Positions 56,329-64,000 of a DNA stretch of 64,000 bases are shown piece after piece (the first letter of the stretch is position 1; each line of letters begins with the position of its first letter). The translations under genes and the position numbers were made by a program. Origin of the DNA: Astragalus membranaceus (lineage: Eukaryota > Streptophyta > Magnoliopsida > Fabales > Fabaceae); contig CM076847.1 in NCBI GenBank assembly GCA_039519185.1, positions 51,963,708 to 52,027,707 on the forward strand, given 5' to 3'. Under the pieces are notes generated by a model that ran no database searches, was not told the origin of the DNA, and saw nothing but the letters and a program-made list of their open reading frames with translations.

Positions 56329-56638
56329 TGTAACAGCCCAGGTCCAACGCATTGGCCACCCCGGCACTATTACCTCACGGTCTTTTCTACCCCCCTTGTA
56401 GAATTTTTGCCTTCCGTGGGAATCGAACCTTGCACCTGAGGCATAAGTGCAAGTTAAACACACCTCCCACTACCAATTGAGCGCGCTCAATTGGTAGTGG
56501 GAGGTGTGTTTAACTTGCACTTATGCCTCAGGTGCAAGGTTCGATTCCCACGGAAGGCAAAAATTCTACAAGGGGGGTAGAGAAGACCGTGATGTAATAG
56601 TGCTGGGGTGGCCAATGCGTTGGACCTGGGCTGTTACA
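56329..56638. mobile_element. 310-bp near-perfect palindrome with tRNA-like boxes (foldback/MITE-like)
   Basis: Two 155-bp arms meet at GCG/CGC (56481-56486) with no loop; I count three mismatches between the arms. The outer ends are TGTAACAGCCC and GGGCTGTTACA. Each arm contains an A-box-like GCGCTCAATTGG next to the centre and a perfect B-box-like GGTTCGATTCC about 55 bp outward, so two divergent RNA polymerase III-type promoters face outward from the centre. I could not see a convincing target duplication. Related pieces lie at 13160-13303 and 30670-30765. It encodes no protein: the mirrored ORFs on the two strands only reflect the palindrome. Confidence 0.85.
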
Positions 56639-57704
56639 GATACGAATAAAACAGTCCGCAGGCTGTCGGAAAGAGTTCCCAACCAGAAACACGCATGGAC
56701 CGTGCTTGGAAGAGCACGACCCGTGCTCCATGTGCAGCACCAGAAAACCATTTTTTAAGCATGTTTAAGCATCCATTAAGTACCAAAACGAACCCAAATC
56801 CTCAACCAATCCAAAATACAAACTTAATACATATAAAAGTGAAGCTCAAACAAGATTGGAACATCATCATCATCATGCAATTCATACAAAGATTAGGCAT
56901 ACAAAATCACCCATTTTAGGCTAAAAGCATCAATCACTCAAATAACTCAATGAGTGGGGTAGTAAGTTCAAGCAACAACATCACGATCTCAGAATCAGAT
57001 GGGTTAAAACACCCTAAGGTGTCAAAAACCCTATTTATGAAGAAAATGGGGAATAAGGAAACTCACCTCTTTGAAATAGGATAACACACCAACAAAACAA
57101 GTCTCTATAGTCTTCCAAGAGCAAACAAACTCCTAAAACCCTCCAAGTGTGACCCTAGCTTGCCAAACCTTTTCTTTGACATGCATTTCGAGAAAGGTGT
57201 TGGAAGAGGAAGATGAGAAGAGTTGTGTTTTGATGTTTAGGTAGAAGGGAAAGTTGAAGTGGTGATGGTGAGTGAATCAATACTTCAGGATCTCCTTAGA
57301 ACAATAATGGAAGAAGAGCTTCCATGTTTCTCCCCCCTTGCCCTTTCTCTTTTCTCCACTCCACTCTCCCTCTCTAGGTCTTATGTTTTCCCTTCTTTCT
57401 AAAAATGGCACTATGAGGTAATGAAGACGGAAAATAAGAATGAATGCAATCTGATTTAAACTCAACTGATTTAACATCCCCTATAGGACTGGGCTTAAGT
57501 CATTTGGGTTTCTTTTCATAAATTCAGATAACTATCTGCCACTCCCCAAACTACTAGTGAAGAACATAACTTTATTATGCAATAAGTCACACATAATTCA
57601 TAATTAAACATTAAATTCAATTAAGACACATAAAAAGCACATAATAAATCTTACGAATACGATGTAATAGTCAAAGTAATTTAATAATTACTTTGGATAT
57701 TACA
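56639..57704 (-). repeat. Partial Tekay-like LTR, minus orientation
   Basis: On the minus strand it starts TGTAATATCCAAAGTAAT at 57704 and runs through a leader with a donor-like AAAGAG/GTGAGT (near 57070) to GC units at 56690-56735, where it ends at the palindrome. The 3' half of the LTR is missing. No coding sequence. Confidence 0.7.
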
Positions 57705-57719
57705 AAGGTTCCCCTTGCT

Positions 57720-58260
57720 GTCTATACAAACTTAAACGATTCTACACCTTTATTGGTAGCGTTTGCTGGGCATTAGACTTCTCAGCAGGTCCCAACATAG
57801 GATTCGAATCCAAATCATCTCTATGATCATCGTTGGAACCTCAAATCGCGTCATTGTTCATGGAGGTCTTAGGACGTACAACTTGAGTTTTCTGCTTGTA
57901 ATTCACATTATTAGAAACCTCTAGCTTGGGAACACTTTTAGAAATCTGTTTTGCCTAAGCAACATATTCCAGGACCTGTTCGTTATTATTTTCAACAAGG
58001 TATCCTTCTATTACAATCACTAGTGGTATGACTTATAGTCATGCAATTCATGCAGAATGAAGGCAAGTTTTCATACTCAATACCCACGAAGAAAGCATAA
58101 CTTGACCACTCAACTAGGATTTGATTTCTAAGCTTTGATTTCAAATCCATATCAACCAAGATGCGAGCAAAGTGACCAAAAGATCTATCAAAACAGCTTT
58201 TACATGTTGTATCATCTAGACTAATTGGTATGCCAACACTGCTAGTAATTGCAAAAAGAA
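57720..58260 (-). pseudogene. LINE ORF1-like DUF4283 / zinc-knuckle fossil
   Basis: Minus-strand translation from about 58260 to 58020 gives the same order as the gene at 470-1140: a VGIPISLDDTT block, FGHFARILVDMDLKSKLRNQ, EWSSYAFFVGIEYENLPSFC and a knuckle CMNCMTISH in which the usual Gly before His is Ser. Downstream (57720-58000) the tail is broken by stops. It is too short and degraded for the ORF to be used. It marks an old non-LTR retrotransposon fragment. Confidence 0.7.
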
Positions 58261-58374
58261 GACTTGAAGACTTGAAGATACCTGCTTATGAAGATATCTC
58301 ATTCTCAAAAAGAAGATATCTTCTTATGAAGATATTTGTCAAAGGAACTGCTAACTCATTCTCAAGAATATATC
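58261..58374. repeat. Short tandem/inverted repeats
   Basis: Repeated TTATGAAGATATCT and GAAGATATCTTCTTATG phrases, partly palindromic. No gene. Confidence 0.55.
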
Positions 58375-58907
58375 TGTAACGCCCAAATAATTAAATTATT
58401 TAGGTATTTTATTAGTATAGTCATATTAAAATAATTATATGGTGTTTTATTTAAATCAGGGAGTGATGTTTAGTAATTAAGCTGAGTAGTGGACGGGGGC
58501 CCGTGATCCAAAAGCCCAATGGCATAGGCGCATGAGTGAGAGCCTAGCTAGGGTTTTGGGATCATTTGCGCATTGTTGGAGAAAAAGAAAAGAAAAGAAA
58601 AGAGAGATTTGCGAAGAGGAGAAGAGAGGAAATGGCGCACCAAGGAGGAAGAGGAGAGGAGCTCTGTTGCTGTGGTTCTTTGGAGTCTTCGTGCAAGGGG
58701 ATCACGTATTCGGCAAATCTAAGGTAAGGGTGGGTTCTTTCTTTATAATAGGGTGTATGATGGGGGTTATGTGGGAGATAGACTCTATGTTGTCCCTTTG
58801 ATCTTGTTGGTGTTGATTTGGTGATATTCGCATGTATCCATGATGATGGTAATTGGTGTTTGATGATGGATGTGTTCGTAACAAAAAAAAATTATGTAGG
58901 CTAGGCT

Positions 58908-59345
58908 GAATGTGGCGCCCTAGGCGCCCAGCCACTGGTTCCCTGTTTTGTTGTTGCTGAATGTGGCGCCTTAGGCGCCCAGTCATAGTGTTCTGTTGTG
59001 TTGTTGCAGGAAGTGGCGCCTTAGGCGCCCAGTGTTGCTGTCCTGGTTGCTGAAAGTGGCACCTTAGGCGCCCAGTGTTGTGTTGGGTGGTTATTGTGTT
59101 GCTGTGAAGGGCGCCCTAGGCGCCCAGTTATGTTCCATGTTCTGTTGTTTGCTGGTTGCCTGTTTTGTTGCAGTTGTGCTAGGCGCCCTGCTCCTGGGCG
59201 CCAAGTCTGTTGTGTTGCCAGCTATGCTAGGCGCCCTGCTCCTGGGTGCCAAGTCTGATGTTGTTGCTATGGTGCTAGGCGCCCTGTTGCTGGGCGCCAG
59301 TTTCTGTTGTTGTTGTTGCCTGCTAGGCGCCTTGTTGCTGGGCGC
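58908..59345. repeat. GC-palindrome array (GGCGCCTTAGGCGCC units)
   Basis: Units GGCGCCCTAGGCGCC, GGCGCCTTAGGCGCC and variants GGCGCCCTGCTCCTGGGCGCC. They are about 65-70 bp apart and linked by GTTGCTG-rich spacers (for example GTTGTTGCTGAATGT). The ORF 59080-59364 is repeat-derived. Confidence 0.88.
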
Positions 59346-59367
59346 TAGTTCCTGCCATGTCTAATAA

Positions 59368-59840
59368 ATGTTGCTGTTTTTCTAAATTAATGTTGCTGTC
59401 ACAGTGGAACAAATGTTGCTGTTTTTCTAGAATAATGTTGCTGTCACAGTAGAACAAATGTTGCTGTTTTTCTAAATTAATGTTGCTGTCACAGTGGAAC
59501 AAATGTTGCTGTTTTTCTAAAATAATGTTGCTGTCACAGTAGAACAAATGTTGCTGTTTTTCTAAAATAATGTTGCTGTCACAGTAGAACAAATGTTGCT
59601 GTTTTTCTAAAATAATGTTGCCGTCACAGTAGGACAAATGTTGCTGTTTTTCTAAAAATGATGTTGCTGTCACAATAAACAAATGTTGCTGTTTTTCTAA
59701 AAATGAGGTTGCTGTCACAGTGAACAAATGTTGTTGTTTTCCAAAAAATTGATGTTGCTGTCACAGTGAACAAATGTTGCTATTTTTCTAAAAATGATGT
59801 TGCTGTCACAGTGAACAAATGTTACTGTTTTTCTAAAAAT
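59368..59840. repeat. 45-bp tandem repeat in LTR
   Basis: About ten copies of a 45-bp unit containing GTTGCTGTTTTTCTAAA, TAATGTTGCTGTCACAGT and GAACAAAT. Because 45 is divisible by 3, all copies share one frame on the minus strand, which explains the repetitive 134-codon frame at 59323-59727; it is not a credible protein. Shorter TGCTGTTGCTGTAAAATAAA repeats follow to about 59990. Confidence 0.9.
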
Positions 59841-60874
59841 AAATGCTGCTGTTGCTGTAAGTTAAGGTGCTGTTTGCTGTAAAATAAATGCCGCTGTTGC
59901 TGTAAAATAAAGGTGCTGTTGCTGTACAGTAAATGTGCTGTATGATGTAAAATGAATGTTGTTGCTGCTGTAAAATAAATGTTGGTGGTTGTTGATGTTA
60001 CGGTCAAGTTGTTAGACTGTACTATAGGTGTTGGTGTTATTGGTGATGATGTAACAGGTGATGTGCCGATTTTATTGGCTAAGGTGATAGGTGATGGGTC
60101 TATGACCATTTGTTGAATTTGGTGTTGTTGTGTTAATTTAATGACTGTTGTTCTCAATTGTCTCTGGTGCATTGCTCATGGTGTCGCATATATTGCATAT
60201 GCATTATTTTGGTGATGATGGCTTCGGCCTTGGAGCTATAGGTGATGATGGTGATGCTCATACAGGTGATGATGCCCTTATTGGCTGTTCTATTGGTGAT
60301 GATTGGTACCACATGCATATGCCCGTTGGTGTGGGTTGCATCTCATTCATTTACCCAAGATATTGGTGATGTCTATTGGTGTTTGCCATTTTGATGTTAT
60401 TGTGAAGTGGTAGATATGGTTGTCGTAACTCTAGCATATTGCCTATCACATATGCTATTATAATGTTAGATATCTCACCCCTTCTGTTTGAATGTTACCC
60501 CTATGCTGGTAACGTGCAGGTGATTGCGAGTGAAGGCATGTCTACCTTCGCTAGTAGAGTCGGTGTCGTCGCTCTAATACGTAGCACTCGGGGGGATGAA
60601 CGCTAGTTTTTATTAGTTGTCTTTATTATTTAATTTCTGTAGTTTTACGGTGATGTTATGATTAATTGTTGAACCTTTATTTTATTCCGCTGCATGGTGA
60701 TGGAGTTATTTACGACGTGCTATGTATCGTACTATTTTTAAATGGTGAATTTTATTATATTCGTGTGATGTTTTATTGGTGTAAATGTGGCATCCCTTGT
60801 GGGTGTAGTGAAAAATGTTTTGAACTCTGATTTTTGTCGAAAATTTTCCGGGTAGAAAAGGGGTGTTACATTAG

Positions 60875-60888
60875 TGGTATCAAAGCAG
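60875..60888 (+). other. Primer binding site, initiator Met tRNA type
   Basis: TGGTATCAAAGCAG, 4 bp after the LTR end. The following TCGGTCTGTCCGGCCAAG is shared with the coding-free element at 25414. Confidence 0.82.
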
Positions 60889-60989
60889 TTTCGGTCTGTC
60901 CGGCCAAGTTGTCAAGTTATTGTGTCATTGACGATCAAGCATTGTCAATTAGTTCTAACTGTTGCTTATGATTGTAGTGAGTAGTTGAG

Positions 60990-61790
60990 ATGGCTGGGAG
61001 GAACGATGCTGCTATTGCTGCTGCGTAGGCTGCTATGGCTCAGGCCGTGGAGGGTCAACAGAATTCTGGTGAGAATGCTGGGTCTCGGAGTTTGGCTACC
61101 TTTCAGAGAGAGAATCCGCCTACCTTCAAGGGCAGGTATGATCCCGATGGGGCTTTAGCTTGGTTGAAAGATATGGAGAGGATCTTTTGTGTGATGGACT
61201 GCACTCCGGCACAGAAGGTCCATTATGGTACGCATATGCTGGCAGAGGAGGCCGATGACTGGTGGTTAGAGGCTAGGCAGAGATTGGAGACTGCAAACGA
61301 AGAGATCACTTGGGCTGTGTTCCGCAGGGAGTTTATGAGAGAATATTATCCAGAGGATGTCCGAGGTAAGAAAGAGATTGAGTTCCTGGAGCTGAAACAA
61401 GGGAATATGTCTGTGACTGAGTATGCTGCTAAGTTCGTGGAATTTGCAAAATTTTATCCGCATTACAGTGAGGCTACTGCTGAGTTTTCCAAGTGCATTA
61501 AGTTTGAGAATGGGCTGCGTCCTGAGATTAAGAAGGCGATTGGTTACCAGAAGATCTGTGTTTTCTCCGACTTGATTGATAGCTGCAGAATTTACGAGGA
61601 AGACAACAATGCTCACTACAAGATCATGAATGAGAAGAGGAGCAAATTTCAGAGTCGTGGTAAACCGTATGATGTTCCTGCTGGTAAGGGTAAACAGAAA
61701 GCTGCTGTTGGCAAGAAGACTAGTGGGGGAGATGCTCCTGCTAGCTGGTCACAAATGTTACAAATGTGGAAAAGCTGGTCACAAGAGTAA
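60990..61790 (+). pseudogene. gag: Gag of Tekay/Del-like element, early stop and frameshift
   Basis: The natural start is ATG 60990 (MAGRNDAAIAAA), but codon 13 is TAG (61026-61028). The next Met at 61035 leaves a 251-aa frame. It contains the gag fold with NPPTFKGRYDPDGALAWLKD and HMLAEEADDWWLEARQRL and the LELKQGNMSVTEYAAKFVEF block. A frameshift near 61735-61755 moves the zinc knuckles into the next frame, and the apparent C-terminus after 61755 is out of frame. Close in layout to the gag at 6688-7761, but from a different subfamily. Confidence 0.88.
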
Positions 61791-63541
61791 CGTGTGCAAA
61801 GCTGAAGTGAAGAAGTGTTACTGTTGTGGTAAGGAGGGTTATGTGGTGGCTGAGTGTGAGCGTAAGGAGGTGGTCTGCTACAACTGTGGTGAAGGAGGGC
61901 ACATTAGTACTCAGTGTCCGAAGCCGAAGAAAGAAAGGTCCAGTGGAAAAGTGTTCGCTTTGGCAGGTGAAGAGCCTACTGAAGATGATGGACTTATTAG
62001 AGGTACGTGCTTCATTAATGGTACTCCTTTAAAATCTATTGTTGATACTGGTGCTACGCATTGCTTTATTGCTGCTGATTGTTGTAAGAGATTGAATCTT
62101 GCATTGTCTGCCATGAATGGAGAGATGGTGGTCGACACTCCAGCTAAGGGGTCGGTAACTACCTCTCTAGTGTGTTCTCAGTGTCCCTTGTCGATCTTCG
62201 ACAGAGACTTTGTTGTGGATTTTGTTTGTTTGTCGTTGAGCGGATTGGATGTAATCTTGGGTATGAACTGGTTAAAGCATAACCATGTCCATATTAATTG
62301 TCGTAGCAAGTCGGTGAGTTTTGAAGAAGAGGAGTCTGGTCTGTTATCTGCTAGTCAGTTGCGGAAGTTGATGAAGGAAGGAGTTCAGTTATTCTCGCTG
62401 ATGGCATCGTTGTCTGTTGAGAATCAAGCTATCATTGAAGAGTTGCAGGTGGTGCGCGTGTTTCCTGATGTTTTCCCTGATGAGATTCCAAGTGTACCGC
62501 CAGAGAGGGAAGTTGAGTTCTCTATTGATCTTGTACCTGGTTACAGACCTGTTTCTATGGCACCGTACAGGATGTCCGCATCCGAATTGTCTGAGTTGAA
62601 GAAGAAACTTGAGGATCTGCTCGAGAAGAAGTTTGTGAGGCCGAGTGTATCACCGTGGGGAGCTCCTGTGTTGTTAGTGAAGAAGAAGGATGGTAGTATG
62701 AGACTCTGTGTGGATTATCGGCAATTGAATAAGGTGACAATTAAGAACAAGTATCCACTTCCGAAGATAGACGATTTGATGGATCAGTTGGTGGGTGCTC
62801 AAGTGTTCAGTAAGATTGATTTGAGATCAGGTTATCATCAGATCAAGGTGAAGGACGAAGATATTCAGAAGACGGCTTTCAGAATCCGTTATGGTCATTA
62901 TGAGTATTCGGTGATGCCGTTCGGTGTTACCAACGCACCTGGAGTATTTATGGAATATATGAACCGTATATTTCATACTTACTTAGATCGGTTTGTGGTA
63001 GTGTTCATTGACGACATTCTGGTTTTCTCTAAATCGGAGGAAGAGCACGCCGAGCATCTGAGGTTAGTATTGGAGGTACTGAAGGAAAAGAAGCTGTATG
63101 CGAAGTTGTCGAAGTGTGAGTTTTGGTTGAAAGAAGTGAGTTTTCTCGGTCATGTCATTTCTGGTAGTGGTATTGCGGTGGATCCGTCGAAAGTGGAAGC
63201 AGTGTTAAATTGGGAAGCCCCGAAGTCGGCTACTGAAATAAGAAGCTTTTTGGGATTGGCCGGCTATTATAGGAGATTCATTGAAGGTTTTTCTAAGTTA
63301 GCACTTCCGTTAACTCAGTTAACCTGCAAAGGAAAGGCTTTCGTTTGGGACGCCCGTTGTGAAGAAAGTTTCTTGGAATTGAAGAAGAGATTGACAACGT
63401 CTCCTGTCTTGACGTGGCCCAATCCGGAAGGGTCGTTTGTGGTGTATTGTGATGCTTCAAAGATGGGTTTAGGTGGTGTGCTTATGCAAGATGGGAAGGT
63501 TATTGCGTATGCATCGAGACTGTCTATGAGAAGCATATATG
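61750..63541 (+). pseudogene. pol: Zinc knuckles, protease, RT and partial RNase H of Tekay/Del-like element
   Basis: In frame from about 61750: three knuckles, CYKCGKAGHKSNVC, CYCCGKEGYVVAEC (His replaced by Tyr) and CYNCGEGGHISTQC. Next is the aspartic protease with active site IVDTGATHCF (about 62038) and the GLDVILGMNWL block. RT follows, with RLCVDYRQLNKVT, FSKIDLRSGYHQIKV, MPFGVTNAP and the catalytic VFIDDILVFSK (about 63003). The FLGLAGYYRRFI thumb/connection and RNase H start YCDASKMGLGGVLMQ (about 63444) come next. Homology stops at about 63541, after YASR. The rest of RNase H, integrase, any chromodomain and the 3' LTR are absent, replaced by a tandem repeat. Confidence 0.92.
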
Positions 63542-63555
63542 TTGAGAAGACTTGA

Positions 63556-64000
63556 AGCAATGACAAGCAGTGTTGACCAGAGGCAAACAAAGAAGAATAT
63601 GTCTCTTGACATGATCAAGAGTCAAGACCAGATGGGTTAACCTAAGAAACATCATCATGAGAAGAGTCAACATAAGAAGAGCCATGATGAAAAGAGTCAA
63701 CATGAGTAGAGTCAACATGAGAAGAATCATAAGAATAGTCAACCTCAGAAGAGTCATGATAAGAAAGGTTGTCATGAGAAGAGTCATCTGAAGAGTCAAG
63801 ATGAGAAGCATCACGATGAGAAAAGTCACGTTGAGAAGCATCATGATAAGAAGAGTCAAGATCAGAAGAATCATGATGAGAACAGTCAAGTTGAGAAGAG
63901 TCATGTTGAGAAGCATCAATGTGAGAAGCATCAACATGAGAAGCATTACATTGAGAAACATCATCTTAAGAGGACTCAAAGAAGAGAAGAACCAAAGCTG
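63556..64000. repeat. Short-period tandem repeat (GAAGAGTCATGATGA-like)
   Basis: About 400 bp built from 15-bp-like words GAAGAGTCAACATGA, GAAGCATCATGATGA and GAAAAGTCACGTTGA, with variable third word parts, up to the window end. The minus-strand frame at 63524-63979 (Met/Leu/Thr-rich) is a translation of this repeat. The array begins where the retrotransposon pol breaks off. Confidence 0.8.

Larger units (their letters stand above)
58375..60870 (+). repeat. 5' LTR of Tekay/Del-like element with gag-pol
   Basis: A 2496-bp LTR from TGTAACGCCC to GGGTGTTACA. It is related to, but distinct from, the LTR at 22849. Donor-like CTAAG/GTAAGG is at 58724 and acceptor-like CGTGCAG/GTG at 60519, giving a candidate intron of 1796 nt (1807 nt in the relative). 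It carries the GGCGCC array (58908-59345) and a 45-bp tandem repeat (59368-59840). No 3' LTR is in the window. Confidence 0.88.

Noticed and set aside
59323..59727. 134-codon minus-strand ORF with a 15-residue repeat, and the tandem array as a possible CRISPR
   Set aside because: The ORF is a product of a 45-bp tandem repeat. The copies are contiguous without unique spacers, and the context is a plant LTR, so it is not a CRISPR array.
63524..63979. 151-codon Met/Leu/Thr-rich minus-strand ORF resembling a membrane protein
   Set aside because: Translation of a short tandem repeat; hydrophobicity is a composition effect.

Overview
This is plant nuclear DNA, very probably from a dicot, and a legume is my best guess. 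The reasons are the Ty3/gypsy families present (Athila-type and Tekay/Del-type), the plant mobile domain genes, and Mutator-type ends with GGTCC/GTCCC-rich motifs of a kind common in legumes. I see no intact host gene and no canonical tRNA or rRNA gene. Nearly all of the window is transposable elements of several ages, many nested in each other, with one 500-N assembly gap (4429-4928).

Left part (1-12.5 kb). Two decayed minus-strand genes come first: a LINE ORF1-like DUF4283 gene and a coiled-coil gene of the 'putative gypsy-type transposon' family. A 1.35-kb Mutator-like element follows, bounded by a perfect 9-bp target duplication. Next is a minus-strand Tekay/Del-like element that keeps gag but lacks pol and has LTRs that look identical. 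A diverged direct repeat and a single Mutator-type end complete this part.

Centre (12.5-46.1 kb). This is a nested stack. A plant-mobile-domain (PMD) element is split at about 13.15/44.50 kb. Inside it lies a Tekay-like LTR (13304-14338 and 41368-42167), which is joined directly to a second, full LTR (42170-44502). Inside the first LTR lies an Athila-type element (about 14339-41367) with gag, protease, RT, RNase H, integrase and a third env-position ORF. That third ORF is split by a 13.26-kb non-autonomous element (22122-35380, TSD TTAAT). The 5' LTR of that element is split in turn by a coding-free Tekay-like element (22849-30669). The Athila 3' LTR is split separately by a solo LTR (37226-39728, TSD CCAAG).

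Right part (46.1-64 kb). This holds a solo LTR, decayed Tekay-like LTRs and a second PMD gene with recognisable introns, cut by a CACTA element (53311-54393, TSD CTT). It also holds a 310-bp near-perfect palindrome with tRNA-like promoter boxes and a second LINE ORF1-like fossil. At the right end is a Tekay-like element with LTR, gag, protease and RT that breaks off inside RNase H and is replaced by a short-period tandem repeat running to the end of the window.

The most unusual signals are three. (1) Arrays of short GC-rich palindromes occur in unrelated retrotransposon families, at a comparable place in the Tekay-like LTRs. (2) Splice-site-like borders inside those LTRs would place the arrays in an intron of the leader. 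(3) The tRNA-like palindrome has a partial copy at the junction of an insertion flanked by an unexplained 75-bp duplication. Clade names rest on visible motifs, not on database searches.
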